Shown here: positions 51,618-64,000 of the stretch, one piece after another
Numbering within the stretch: the stretch's first letter is position 1
Layout: each line of letters begins with the position of its first letter
From: Phymorhynchus buccinoides
Lineage: Eukaryota > Mollusca > Gastropoda > Neogastropoda > Raphitomidae
Length of the DNA stretch: 64,000 nt
Direction: 5' to 3'
NCBI GenBank assembly: GCA_017654935.2
Contig: CM065682.1
Location: 34,777,349 to 34,841,348 of the forward strand
The notes under the pieces: generated by a model
What the model saw: the letters and a program-made list of their open reading frames with translations, nothing else
Told to the model about the DNA's origin: nothing
Databases searched by the model: none
Translations under genes and position numbers: made by a program

Positions 51618-52396
51618 AGAAAACTCGCTTATAATCAAGGATTTTTTTTCCCCGGCCGAACTCCTTCTTTCTTATGTATTATCAAAACTCGGATATAAGA
51701 AAACCGCTTATAAGAAAACTCGGTTATAATTAAGCAAATTCGTTCTCCCATCCTCGATGTAAACTCGGATATAAGAAAATGATTTCATACAAGGGAGTTG
51801 GTTTGCAGTTCATTTTCTTATAAACGAGTTTGATTTTCTTATAAGCGAATTTTTTTAAAATTAGGGCATGAACTGAAAGGATGTTCCAAAAATGCAGTGT
51901 TCCAACAAAAAAGAGGAAAATTTACGTCAGAGCAGCTACGTCACAGACACTCTAACTGGTACAGGCACTTGATTGCAAGACTAACTGAGTTATTTTTGTT
52001 CCTTAAATTTAATACTTTCCTTCAATGTTATGTGCGAAATAAATGCTGAGCAGAAGAAAAATTATGAATGCCTGTACTTTTGTGTTAGTCGTAGTGAGAC
52101 TAGAGTAGCCTACCTTAATATAGAAAGATACAGCCGAATCCGCTTATAAGAAACTCGCTTATAAGAAAACTCGCTTATAATGAAGCAAAAACAAATGTCC
52201 CTGCCGAACTTCTTCTTTCTTATCTATGATCAAAACTCGGATATAAGAAACTCGCTTATAAGAAAACTCGGTTATAAGCAAGCAAATTCCTTCTCCCATC
52301 CGCAATGGAAACTTGGATATAAGAAAATTATGTCATACAAGAGAGTTGGTTTACAGTTCATTTTCTTATAAGCAAGTTCTATTTTCTTATAACAGG
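51618..52396. mobile_element. Pogo-like non-autonomous element(s)
   Basis: Repeated AAACTCGGATATAAGAAA and ACTCGCTTATAAGAAAAC motifs in both orientations at 51618-51860 and 52131-52396, the latter beginning TA-CAGCCGAATCCGCTTATA. The stretch between (51864-52100) recurs at 59297-59533. Confidence 0.6.
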
Positions 52397-52399
52397 TGG

Positions 52400-54060
52400 T
52401 ACCAGGCAATAACTGATTTCTAAAATGCAGTTTTAAAAAGTATGTCCATGTAAAGGACGTGTTGAGATTAGAAAATGTGCAAAATATCAAGACTGTAGCT
52501 CAAATAATTTCCGAGTTGTAGCAATTTAAAGTTTGTTTAATTTTGGTAATTTTGCGTCATTTTAAGCTTTTTGCTACATGTTCAAAGTTTAGAATTTTAC
52601 CAAGCTCCAACAACACACATTAACGATTTAGAATTTATGGTGTCTTCTTTTACTACCTTAACTCTATCCACAAACAGAAATACAAGACTGTCTGCTTTGT
52701 GGTTTGAATACAGTGCCTGCATGAAACAGGGTGAGATTGAGAAAATAAAATAACATCGGAAAAGTGAACAAAATGCACTGTTTTTGAAGAGTTGTAATGA
52801 AATAACTAAGAAGCCTAGAGTTCTGATTTTTGGGATGACTAATCACAGGCATGTGTCAAACACAACAAGGCAAAGTAGTGATCACCCGGTAACAAACTGA
52901 ACGATCACCATGGTAACGAAATCAACCAGTTTTGTAAAATTGGTAAAAATCATGAAATATGACTTTTTTCAATACATCACAAATCAAAGTCCACTGTAGC
53001 TAGAAATTTTAAATGTTATTATCTTAATTCTCCGTTTTAGACAAATCTCAATAACCTTTTTTTCTAAATCTATGTTCTGTTATTTGTGTCCTCTGCCACA
53101 GACAGAAGGAGGACTATGTTTTTATTCTTTTTTGTTCTCTCGTTGTTTCTGGCTTTGTTTTTCCCAGAAATATCTTGTAAACTGCAGTAAATAATTGATT
53201 CAAATTGTGCATAAGGGTGCATTAACTGAAACATAAGGCAGTTAAAGGCAAATTACAACCTTGTTGACTTTGACCTCGAAGGTTGACCTTGAACACATTT
53301 TTTTTTTTTTTTTTTTTGGGGGGGGGATCAAATTTTTCGCACCTTTGCAGCTACAGTCTAATTTTTTTTTGTAAGTATGTATATTGGCTTATGGTGATTC
53401 TATATGTTAACTATGTATTACCCTCATTACCTTGACCTTGACCTTTGACCTTGAGCATAATCGTCTGTATGATTAGGACATATCTTTCAGATTTTTGCAT
53501 TTTTAGTCCCCAAATTTCAAAAAGTTGATCAATAGCTCAAGGTGTTGTACATACCTGACATTATTATTTAAAGTATTAACAACCTTTGGGTGTCCTTGAC
53601 ATTTGACCGTGTTTCTTCCTTGTATGTTGTTATATCTTATAAACAGCTGTATACATTTGTTCCAAATTTTGAAGAGTACTGTATAACTTAAAGCTACTGT
53701 GTCCCAAACAGTATCTGTTTTCCTTTACATTGAACTTTGACCTTGAGTGTTTAATTTTGTTTGTGGTATACATTATTATATCTCTTGAAGCTCTGCGTGG
53801 ACCTAGAGCGCGTCTCGGTCCTTTATAAATTTGCTGACCCTAACATTTAAATCTTGTTTACATCTTATTCAGTTTCCCATGGGAAAGCTGCCACCTTTGC
53901 TCTAGTGTTGCTGGTGTGCTGAAAATTTCCCCATGGAAAAACTAGTTGAGCTGTTGTAGTTTTCTTGTTTTTAGGAACTCATCCAGGGCTATTAGTTTCC
54001 TCCTTTCTTAATTAAGTGTAAAGCTCATCCCCAGCCAGGAATTTCGGGGGCATTTTCACT
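52400..54060. other. No gene; degenerate GACCTTGA repeat zone
   Basis: 53255-53460 and 53580-53760 contain scattered TTGACCTTGA/TTTGACCTTGAG units and a T run (53300-53320); otherwise AT-rich with nothing coding recognised. Confidence 0.5.
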
Positions 54061-54142
54061 TCTTGTTTTATATTTTAAAGGCAAAGAAATAATTTACCTG
54101 CACAAGAAAATATCACTTCTTCAGCCTTTTTTTCAGATATAC

Positions 54143-54148
<6 letters not shown>

Positions 54149-54233
<85 letters not shown>
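54149..54233. repeat. CA microsatellite
   Basis: About 85 bases of CA. Confidence 0.9.
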
Positions 54234-54236
<3 letters not shown>

Positions 54237-54369
54237 CGCGTTTCGTAGCCCATATGTATGTGCATGAGTGTACATGTGTGCCTGATAAATATATGTATAA
54301 GTCAAATGAAATTTACATGTAGTTTTGTTGTGATATATTACCCACTGACACCGGAAAATTACTTGAACG

Positions 54370-54655
54370 TGTTTTAATGTGCATGTGATTTTTGTGTGAC
54401 TGGTCAGGAATGAAAGGGGGGGGGGGGGGGGGGGGGTAAATTTTGACAAAATCACAACTTTTTAATTGCCACTGGGATTAATGTTTGCTAAGTGCCTGGG
54501 CACACGGGACCTCCGTTTATCGTCTCATCCGAAAGGCTCCTTGTTCAGACCGTAAGACCTAGTGCAGAGTGAGAGGAACAATCCCCAGTACCCAGACTCA
54601 AACTCAGATTTATTGTATACGAGGTGTGTGTGTTACCTCTGTGCCACGCTGGTGA
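54370..54655 (-). mobile_element. tRNA-derived SINE, MetaSINE-like, second copy
   Basis: The minus strand has TGGCACAGAGGTAACACACA (box A), GAGTTTGAGTC (box B) and the central CGGATGAGACGATAAACGGA with GGTCCCGTGTGC, aligning with 37118-37530. A G/C run of about 20 (54416-54436) sits where the plus-strand copy has a shorter C run. Confidence 0.7.
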
Positions 54656-54919
54656 TATGGTGTTGTGTTGTTATCCTGTTTTTTGTGTTATGTCGTTATG
54701 CTTCTTCAAACAATGTTTTGTTTTGGTTTTATTTCATAAAGATATATCCTTGTTTTAAGTCCATATTTTGCTTTTAATGTGTGTGATGATGCGTGTGCTT
54801 GAGTCAACACGTGCAGGGTTGCGCTTATTTTGTTACGCTGTAAGTAGTAATTGTACATCCTTGGAATGTAAACTTACAGCTCCCCCCACCCTATATATCT
54901 CTCTCTCTCTCTCACTCTT

Positions 54920-56200
54920 TCTGTCAAAGTCAAAATTACTTTATTATCTCAACAAGATAAATTACATTGTGGTCTTATGATACAAGGACAACAGAAAACA
55001 AAATATCCATGCATTTGAACAACACAAAAAGAACAGAGAACAAAAATCAAGGTACACCCCCATCAACAACAAAAAACACAAAAAATAAAAGCAAAGTTCT
55101 TCTTACCAATAATAAACAACCTTCTTCATACTCAACGAATGTACCCCCCCCCCCCCTTTCCAATCCTCTTCACATCCCCAACCATTCTACCCAATCCACT
55201 CCAATCCGTCCCCTCCCACATTAGTACAAATCATGAACAAAATTAGGTAACACACAGAGCCAGTATAATTTTGAGTCTTCCCCATTCCCCACAACATGCT
55301 CCTTCATACAGCATTCGCTCTCTACACCCAACCGCACTCTTCCTCAGCCACCGCCCCCTCCTATTACTACTATATCTATCTCCTTTCTCATACACGACAC
55401 ACAGCATCTCAAACCTCAGAATCTCTTGAGAGTCTGTTGAGTACCTCAATTGATTTGGGTACAAAACTAGATGCATTTCTAAGCGTTCAACTGCGAATAG
55501 AGCGGTATCGTCTGTCAGATGGAAGTAGTTCATAACACTTTCACAGGACATGCCTTTCAGTTTCATTACTCACAATCACTCTGGCGTTTCGCATCACACG
55601 TTTTTCATCGAAACTGCACACATTTTCTTGTTTTCTACCCACAAGTTCAAAACATTCTTGGCCTTTAAATTCAAACCTGCAAACCAGCCGACGAACGAAA
55701 ACGTCACAACTGATTCAATAAAACAGCAATAAAAAGCTTGAAGAAGGTAAGTTTCCTAATGCAATACATTCTGGTTTGGCACTTCTTGTAAACATAGTCA
55801 ACATGTGAACTAAAAGATAACTTATTGTCAATGACTGTCCCAAGGTAGGCTATCTATACTCTTCTACCCTTTCAACTTTCTCCCTGTTAATAGTAAGGTC
55901 TGACATAGTGGTGGAGATTTCCTAAAATCAACAATCAATTCCTTTGTTTTTTGTGACATTAAGGTCTAGATAGTTCTCCTCACACCAAGACACACATTTG
56001 TCAACCTGGTCAAAATATGCATTGTCCGAGTTGGAAAGATCAGCTAAAGTTGTATCATCTGAATAATATTTGACAACTGGTGTGGACTTTACAATGAAGG
56101 AGACCGGGTATAGGACAGTATCTTGGGGGCAACCAATTGATACACACATTGTGAAGGAGAGAGTATTTTGGTATCTAACTGTTTGTGCTCGTTTTAGTAA
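54920..56200 (-). pseudogene. Rex1-like LINE 3' half (i)
   Basis: The minus strand reads GCPQDTVLYPVSF, VKYYSDDTTLADLSNSD, VDKCVSWCEENYLDLNVTKN, then KCQTRMYCIRKL-like sequence in other frames. 55440-55535 matches by nucleotide the ELLPSDRRFR segment of the copies at 47712 and 48457. The 3' tail at 54920-54975 also matches (GATAATAAAGTAATTTTGAC). Catalytic YSDD box present but with many shifts. The 5' end is lost at a GT array (56215). Confidence 0.75.
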
Positions 56201-56214
56201 GAAATTTAGAATCC

Positions 56215-56317
56215 AGTGTGTGTGTGTGTGTGCGTGCGATCGCGTGTGTGTGTGTGTGCGTGTGTGTGTGTGCGTGTGTGTGTGTGTGTGTGTGTGCGTG
56301 TGCGTGTGCGCGCGCGC

Positions 56318-56414
<97 letters not shown>

Positions 56415-56434
56415 CGCGCGTGCGCGCGTGTGCA

Positions 56435-56467
<33 letters not shown>
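56215..56467. repeat. GT/GC microsatellite
   Basis: About 250 bases of TG with CGCGCGCG blocks; truncates LINE relic (i). Confidence 0.9.
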
Positions 56468-56469
<2 letters not shown>

Positions 56470-56679
56470 GTTGTTGTTTTCTTTCTCGTTTTAAGTTAAA
56501 AATTCCAATTGCAAATAGCAAAATGTATTAAATCAGACCAAATTTGACAATACATTGTCAGTAAGTTAAGCTTGTGTTATGACTGTGCGTAATGTCTACT
56601 TTGTATGTGGCCTCCTGTTTTGTACTGACTGTTCATCCTCTATGTCCCCAAGAGACATTAAAGGATTCTTAACGCGACT

Positions 56680-56820
<141 letters not shown>

Positions 56821-56821
56821 G

Positions 56822-57158
56822 TTCATGCGTGTGTGTGTGCACAATAGTGTGTGAATATGTGGAAGGGGTGTGTGTGTATGTGTGTGTGCGCGTGTGTGTG
56901 CGTGTGTGTGGTGTGTGTGCACAATAGTGTCTGTGAATATGTGGAAGGGTGTGTGTGTGCGTGTGTGTATTCATGCGTGGTGTGTGCACAATAGTGTGTG
57001 AATATGTGGAAGGGTGTGTGTGTGTGTGTGTGTTCATGCGTGGTGTGTGCACAATAGTGTCTGTGAATATGTGGAAGTGTGTGTGTGTGTGTGTGTTCAT
57101 GCGTGGTGTGTGCACAATAGTGTCTGTGAATATGTGGAAGGGTGTGTGTGTGTGTGAA
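56822..57158. repeat. ~63-base minisatellite containing GT runs
   Basis: Five units marked by CACAATAGTGT.TGTGAATA and TTCATGCGTGGTGTG, each with its own short TG run. Confidence 0.8.
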
Positions 57159-57204
57159 GTTTACATCACAATTATGTGTACTTTCGCTCTTTGTTGTTGT
57201 TGTT

Positions 57205-57243
57205 GTGTGTGTGTGGGTGTGGGTGTGGGGGGGGGGGGGGGGG

Positions 57244-57280
<37 letters not shown>

Positions 57281-57369
57281 GTGTGTGTGGGGGGGTGTGT
57301 GGGGGGGTGTATATGTGTGTGTGTGTGTGTCAAGTCAAAATGATCAAAAATGTCAAAAATTATCAAAAT

Positions 57370-57466
<97 letters not shown>

Positions 57467-57613
57467 CGCGTGCACGCATGCGTTCATCTATTGAATTTGT
57501 TTAGCATTGTCTTTTCAAGCTGCTGCACATTTGAGTGAAATACATTTTTCGTTGGCAATAATCTGAACTGAACTGAACTTAGAAGGGAGGGGGGGGGGGG
57601 GGGGGGGGGGGGG
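57205..57613. repeat. GT, G, CT and G arrays
   Basis: TG/G runs 57205-57330, CT 57372-57462, and about 23 G at 57591-57613. Confidence 0.9.
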
Positions 57614-57619
57614 TGCCAG

Positions 57620-59296
57620 ACGATCTGGGGGGGGAATCCAATCCGGTCATAAAGCTTAGCTTTCAATGGCTCCAAAGAAACAAAAAAGTACAAGCTAAAA
57701 TTTCCTTGGATGGGAAAAAAACGCTACTTTGAGCTACGTCTTGGCCTACAGGTGAAAGCGAAAGTAGACCAATGCACGCTTAATTTTTCATTAAATCAAA
57801 TTTGTTTTCTTCTCTAAATCATATTTGGTTTGATTCTTTTAATCAGAAAGCAGCAAGAACTTGTTTTTCTGCTCTATATACCTAAAATCACAATAGAAAG
57901 TACAAATTATTGATTGAACAAATAAATCTAGGCCTTGGGCGAAAGTTGAAGTAGGAAATTGAGTTAAGAGTTATCTGCCCCCGCTTCTGCTTTTAGGCAT
58001 GACACTCGCGAAATACACCTACAGAACCTCTTGATTTGCGCTTTACTGCTGTTTATTTGGAAAAGCTCAGTCAACTGGCAGTGTTCTTGGATACTTCGTC
58101 TATATAAATGTTGGTAAATATATATTTTAGGGCTGCGAAATTCGTCCTCAAAAAAATTATTAACTTGAGCACTCAAAACTATGACTCACGCGAATCGCAG
58201 CGAGGCGATCTTCGACCCAATACCATTGAATTCTTGTAAAATAAAACCTTTATAAATGCTGGATCAGCTCTCATAGCGCATGTAAATGAGCCTATATACA
58301 TTGTAAGTTTCGAAACACAATTTTTGTTTTACAATTTGCCAATTTCTAATGCTTTCACGGGATCAGAAACAGCTTTGATCGAATGAAGTCAGATCTCGGC
58401 GTGTCGCTGCTACCAATGGCGCACCCAGTCTAGGCCTTGAATCTTCAGATCAAAATGGCTTTACACAAATAGTTTAGATCAAAACGACAATCATATCGTT
58501 GAACAGCGGATAGATTCAGCTTTCTCTTTCTTTCACTTTCAAGATTTTTAGTGAAACGGAAGGTGTTCAAACTTGCTGAACAATGCAACGTATTGTTTTC
58601 GAAAGGAATTTTAACGGCCTTAACGGTTAAATTTCCGCTTAGAAGTTTGACCGAAGAGAAGTCCGGAGCTTCTTCTTTCGTTTGACGTATGCGTCTAGAT
58701 CTAGATCATCCATTGTGTAAAGCCATTTGCAGTCGAAACTAGTCGGTGAAATACGTCTTGCAACCACGACCAAAAAAACATCGCAAAATAGCAAATTTTA
58801 CGTTCTGTTCACTCGCTTTCTCTTTCACTCGATAAAATACATTTTACACACCAAAGTAAACAATCACATTCAGAAAAAGGCGAAAGATTGATCTTTATTT
58901 TGATACAACTTTAAGTCAGGTAAATGGAGACAAAGCACTATAAATCTGTTATTGAAAATGAGCAAAATTTGGGCCATTTTGCAAAAATCCAACAGTAACG
59001 TCGGCTTCTTGGACATAGCTACTTATAAGCGAATTAACATTGAGAACATTTTCTTAAAGACCCACCAGATCATGTGTCAAAATCACGGGTTCCACGTGTT
59101 TTCCCTCTTAAATGTGGTACGAAAACTTATTTTGACCAGGTTTGACTCCCATACAAATGCCCCCAAATTGAGAACGAAACATTTTAAAGAGCAGCCTCAA
59201 TTTGAAGTTGGGGGAATTTGAATGTGGGTCACAGCTACCCAGAAAAAACAAGGGACTTAATCGTGTTGGGTCAGTGTGTCTTTAAAAGTGAGTTGG
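57620..59296. other. No gene recognised
   Basis: Moderate-complexity sequence with no domain-bearing frame. A plus-strand frame at 58952-59221 is unremarkable. Confidence 0.5.
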
Positions 59297-60048
59297 ACCT
59301 GAACTGAAAGGATGCTCTGAGAAAATTGAAGTCGTTCCAAAAAGGGAAAGTTTACCTCATACCAGTTGCGTCACAGACAGTCTAAACAGTACAAGCACTT
59401 GATTGCAAGACTAATTGAGTTGCTTTTGTTCCTTTATTCCATACATTCCTTCAGTATTCTGTGCAAAATAAATGTTGAACAGAAGAAAAAAATATGAGTG
59501 CCTGTACTTTTGTGTTGGTGGTAGAGAGACTGTCCATCCTTTTATTTTCAGCAGCAATGGCAGAGAGGAAAAGGCAATCCATTTCTTTAAGAAGTTAATA
59601 CAAATAACTGAATATGTGGACGAAAATCCACATAAACAAAAGCAAACGATTGATGAAAAGCTGCATGGGTGGACAGTAAATGGTAATAGTTCAGTACAAG
59701 AAAGGTGAAGGGGTACGCATTTGATAACAGTAAAAAGAAAAAAAAGCTTGTTAGTTTGAGTGGTTGTAGGCACCTTTAAATCTTCTTCTTAGTAGACTAT
59801 TTTGATTTTATGATGTAAGACATGCATCAAATTAGGAAAAAGGATTTTCTCTTCGTTTTGTTTTTCTGTCTTTCTTTTCTTTTTCTTTTTTTCTCTTTTC
59901 CCTTTTCCCCCAATTCAATTTGGTTATAAGGGAAAAAAACTTCAAAATGTTTTCTTATATCCGAGTTTCGGATATAAGAAAACTCGGATATGGTAATAAG
60001 CAAAAAAATCATCTCCCTTCGATTTTCTTATAACCGAGTTTTGCTGTA
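59297..60048. mobile_element. Pogo-like non-autonomous element, second locus
   Basis: 59297-59533 matches 51864-52100 (GGTACAGGCACTTGATTGCA-type stretch, then AATAAATG.TGA.CAGAAGAA). 59925-60046 carries TTATATCCGAGTTTCGGATA and ends ACCGAGTTTTGCTG-TA, i.e. a CAGCAAAACTCGGTTATAAG terminal repeat with a TA target. Confidence 0.6.
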
Positions 60049-60473
60049 TTTTGATTTTGTGCTGTAAAACATGAGTCAAAGGTCGCAAGTTTCTTTATTG
60101 TCCATTGGCATTGTACAAACGCAAATACCAAATTGTCTTCCACTGTGTAAAATAAGTTATACATCCAAATAGAATATTGATTAAAAACAAGAAACAGAAA
60201 TTTACATTTAAACAAATATGTTACTCTCGCACCATACCCAATCATTCATCTGCTCTCCGCTATCTTGCTCACTCACCATGCAACTCACACCATGTCTGCC
60301 TTCATTTTTGTTAATTTTCTGTTCTGTTCTTTCTTTTTTTCCTCCTTTATTTTGCATTTTTTCCCTTTTTTTCATGCACCAAATTAGGTCAAAGCATTTT
60401 CTCTTCGTTATATGTTTCTGTTTGTCTTTTATTTTATTTTCTTCTCTTTTGTTTTTAACCTTTTTTCCCCATT

Positions 60474-60600
60474 CAACTCGGTTATAAGAAAAAAAATCAA
60501 AATGTTTTCTTATATCCGAGTTTCGGATATAAGAAAACTCTCATATAAGAAAACAAAACATTATCTCCCTTCGATTTTCTTATAACCGGGTTTTGCTGTA
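60474..60600. mobile_element. Pogo-like terminal fragment
   Basis: Near-copy of 59925-60048: palindromic TATATCCGAGTTTCGGATATA core and the same CAGCAAAACCCGG end followed by TA. Confidence 0.65.
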
Positions 60601-60940
60601 TTCGGTTGTGTGTGTTTTTGTTTTGTTTATTTGTTTTTGCTAAAGTACCACCAAATTTGGCGTGATATAATGTCTTAACTATATAGGGTAGCCTTGCAAA
60701 AATAGTCATTACAGCTTACAAAATAAACAATGTAAACCCATATTCTAATCACCGAAGGACTAAGCATTCTTGTAAATAAAAATCGAAATACTTAATAAAT
60801 TGTGGTGTAATACGACAGTGATTGTCAACTTAATCAATCCTTCACAACACCACGTGGACGAGAACAACTTTAACTGGCTTGCTAAATAACTCTCGAAAAT
60901 AAAGAGAAGTGGTTGGGTGCTTTCCAATCATATTCCTAAA

Positions 60941-61224
60941 AGCCGTGTCACACTATCCAACCATTCAGTTGGAAGAAAATTCAGATGTGAACTATTCAGC
61001 TGCTTGTAGCAGTGTGTCGAATTTACCCTATAAACAAGCATTTTGCTGTATTCCCACAACTGCCATAGTGAGTTTGAAGTAAATGGTACAGTCGCCAATT
61101 ATTTCTTTCGACCTGGTTGGCAGGTCAACCAAAATTTTGCATTTTGTGATCCCTACTCACTCTGTCAAACGAAAAGAAAGCTGAATTTCCTTCCAACTAA
61201 ATTGTTGGATAGTGTGAGGCGGTC
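60941..61224. mobile_element. MITE with ~43-base terminal inverted repeats
   Basis: Left GCCGTGTCACACTATCCAAC and AGTTGGAAGAAAATTCAG; right end carries CTGAATTTCCTTCCAACT and GTTGGATAGTGTGAGGC. Internal 200 bases have no coding content. Confidence 0.75.
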
Positions 61225-61229
61225 TTCAT

Positions 61230-64000
61230 GCATGATTATGAATGGACTGTTTAGGTGGAGTTATCGTGCTTAGCCCTTGACACCAGGTGGCGTTTCATTT
61301 AGAGGCAGTTTCCTTGCAACGGAGACTTAACTCCCTTTTTTTCTGTCTCGCTCTCTCTCTCGCTCATGCATGGAAAGAATAGATTTTGCCTCATTTATAA
61401 CATGTACAAAATGGAAGTAATAAAAACCGGTAGAGTAATCCCCAGTTGGGCGATTAGACGCGCTCATTGTATAGGCTAACATTTGAGATTTTGTTATTGA
61501 ACAGTTTCTTTTTAGAAGTGACGGTTTGAAATCGTTATAATATTTTGTAGCAAGGCGATCAAGACGATCAAACTCCAGAACGACGCAGTCCGCTCTCCAT
61601 ACTTTCTTCAATCTTGCTTGATTCTAATCTTCTCCCAAAAACCCCACCCAACCCCCATCTCCCTCACTCGTTTGTCAACAACAGCTACAGAAATAGTGCC
61701 ATTTGGCCCTTCATTCAGATGGCGTGCATCACTACGCTGTAAGCTGGGCCAACAGTGAAGTAAGAGCCAGCTGTATGCTTGCACCCATTTAGCGAGGCGC
61801 ACTACAGGTGATGAGTCCTTGTCTGTAAAGAAAAGCCTGCCTTTTCTACTCCTTATGCAAACGAATTAAGAACGACTTAAAATTTATCAACCAAAAAAAG
61901 GAATGGTTCCAGCAAAAAAATAGTATAAGTGCATGGCTTTGTACATCGATTTCTAGGCAAATATGTAGATTTACACCCTCCTGCTCTATTTCTTGGTTCT
62001 TTCCGTGGTTAGGGATAGGGTTAGATGGTCTTTTTCTTTTGCCACAAGCATCTGTTTTTTTTTATAGCATTAAATCGCTGCCCACTAAGAACACATCCCT
62101 GCAAAACATTCAATAAAGCACGAACGATGATCAGCTTTCGCCCTGTCTTACTCTAGTTCCGTTTAGACCATGTTGCTCGTATTTATATAACACCTGATCA
62201 AATAAATGCCCTACACGTTTACAGTATAATTGTTTTTAGTAATAACTATTTCCAACGTAACTGACGTGGCATTCGGAGAGATTTTAACCATTAAAAATGT
62301 TTGTTTTAAGAAATGAAAAGTTATTGACTCGTGTGCAGAACAAGGACTTTTACATGTTGACACAGTTTTTAAATGCAAACCGAAAAATTAATTAATGTTG
62401 TGGCGGTTGAAAAAAACGTAACTGACGTGCATAAACGCTCGCCTATCTTTCGTCACAATGATTAGAGCTTCATTGTTATGAAAAGTTTAGTTCTTTGGTG
62501 TGAGAAAACATAGGGCCTACATCCTGTCCTGTAAGCAGGAACATCCATATTTGGTAATGATCTAGAGTACTGAATTATCTGTGCGTTTGTTTGGTCAGTG
62601 TGTACACCCCCCCCCCCCCCCCCCCCCCCCCCCCTTTGAAATCCTAGATATTCTAAAGGGGCCACGTCAATCCATTGTCATTTTCTCTCAATACGTTTAT
62701 TCCTTCTCTACTTCTCTATACCATTTTTCAAATTATTGCTTTAATGATTGTTGTTAACACAGTTACTTAAATAAATGTTTTCTTTCATTTCAGTCATTAT
62801 GTTTACAAGTTCTGGTTCTTAGCCTTTCGTTCGTCGTTAGTATTTTTTGTTATCTAATGCACCCCCCCTTAGCATTAAGGCTGTAAAAAGCTATTAGAGA
62901 ATTTCAACTTTACTGTCAAGCTTGAGATGCGTTACGTATCGTCATTTCTCGCGTGAAAAAAACACGCAAACGGTGGAAGATACGTACGTCATGACGGTGG
63001 AGGCGTACTTCATGCGTGATCGATTCCGTATCTCAACGCATTTAAATTAAAGCAACGCAACATACAAACACCCATTTAACAATTTAATTCAAATCTTCTT
63101 CTTTTGTTCAGATTACATTTTGTTTCGGAAACCTCAATCATTTTACTGAAAATTTCATCTTTTGTGAGGCACCCTATTTGGCTGTCGCCTTTGGCTGACG
63201 GTCACGTATCTAAATTCCGAATTCAGAACGAGATTTTGAGCTTTCGATTTGGGTCAAAACAATCCATTAAACTGTCCCCTGAAGATGTTTATGGAACCCA
63301 GCAGAAGGTGTTCAAGTAATGAAAATGACAATATATATGCACTTTGTGTTTTTCAGCAATCAATAATTGATCACAAAACAGAGCTCGTTTGAGCTGTCAT
63401 AGATAATTTCAGTAGAACTAGACACACGACCTACATATTTAGGCCCACGGGCGCCTAAATATTGAGTAAAGAAAAAGCTCTATAATTTTTACTACAGATA
63501 CAATGAGAACACTTGAACTTAATTCAGTAACAAATTAGCCTAAAAAATAAAACTCAAACTGACCTCACTGTATACAATTCCAACTTGAGAAGATAATTTT
63601 CAGCTTTGGAGTAATACAATTTGGAAAGAACTAAAGAAAATGAATTGTAGCAGACGACATGAAACTGACAATAACTTGAGGCTAAATATGATTGTCAGTG
63701 GGTGATGGGCCCTGTTAGGGTTAACTCAGCGACGCTTACAGCAAATTATGGGTTTTTTTGGGAAGTAAAAAAATAGCCTAACCAACCTAAGATGAAATTA
63801 AATAGAAGTGATACAATCTATAAATACAAAATAATTGAGAGAAATAGGTAGTTACACCAAATGAGATCGAATTAACACCAACAACTATGAAGTGAATGCG
63901 TGAATGCAAGAAGCAACCCCCTACCCGAACCCACTAAGTATATTTCGATATGGGGCAGGCTGGAGACCGGTGAAGAGCTACAATGTAGCAACATGCTAAC
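61230..64000. other. No gene recognised
   Basis: Contains a poly-C tract of about 26 bases (62608-62634) and a short CG-rich imperfect inverted region near 62925-63045. Small frames show no domain. Confidence 0.5.

Noticed and set aside
62920..63050. Possible inverted repeat around TTGAGATGCG and CGTATCTCAACGCA
   Set aside because: Pairing is short and broken; not convincing as an element.

Overview
This is eukaryotic, intron-rich and repeat-choked DNA, most likely from a marine gastropod or another mollusc. The reasons are one large gene split into small exons by long introns, many decayed non-LTR retrotransposons of several clades, a Penelope-like fragment, tRNA-derived SINEs that look like the MetaSINE type, and a very high density of GT, CT/GA and homopolymer arrays. 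No prokaryotic-type genes, tRNA or rRNA genes, or CRISPR arrays were seen. The species is an inference, not proven. A 500-base run of N (27376-27875) marks an assembly gap.

The only well-supported host gene is a plus-strand class C G-protein-coupled receptor of the metabotropic glutamate receptor type (11491-49981). Its parts are a signal peptide and the start of the Venus-flytrap domain (exons 1-3, 11491-16773), the rest of the Venus-flytrap, the nine-cysteine domain and TM1 (exons 4-6), and TM2-TM7 (exons 7-8, 45335-49981). The exon 4-5-6 block occurs twice: cassette A (17834-25256) and cassette B (34457-39277). Both enter in phase 0 and leave in phase 1. Either one therefore joins exons 3 and 7 in frame (867 or 868 residues), while using both would shift the frame. 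This looks like a cassette-level, mutually exclusive splicing arrangement that would swap most of the ligand-binding lobe 2, the cysteine-rich linker and TM1 on a common signalling core. The alternative is two tandem genes whose missing end exons lie in the assembly gap.

A 175-base stretch of exon 5 is almost identical in the two cassettes (4 differences, all silent), although the surrounding exon is strongly diverged. This suggests recent gene conversion. A degenerate tandem repeat of about 24 bases lies just upstream of exon 6 in both cassettes.

Region by region. 1-11490: non-coding DNA with two MITE-type elements, a CAA-rich low-complexity block, LINE remnants on both strands (one with a complete RNase H domain) and microsatellites. 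11491-25256: exons 1-6a; introns hold a Penelope GIY-YIG fragment, foldback elements and dinucleotide arrays. 25257-34456: a Tc1/mariner-like transposase relic beside the gap, two LINE relics, and a CpG-rich repeat next to exon 4b. 34457-39277: cassette B, with a long foldback element and a SINE in its introns. 39278-49981: nested LINEs, a foldback element, exon 7, a LINE RNase H relic, a head-to-tail pair of LINE 3' ends, and the last exon. 49982-64000: no host gene recognised; CT arrays, pogo-like terminal repeats, a minus-strand LINE, a SINE, GT arrays and a MITE.
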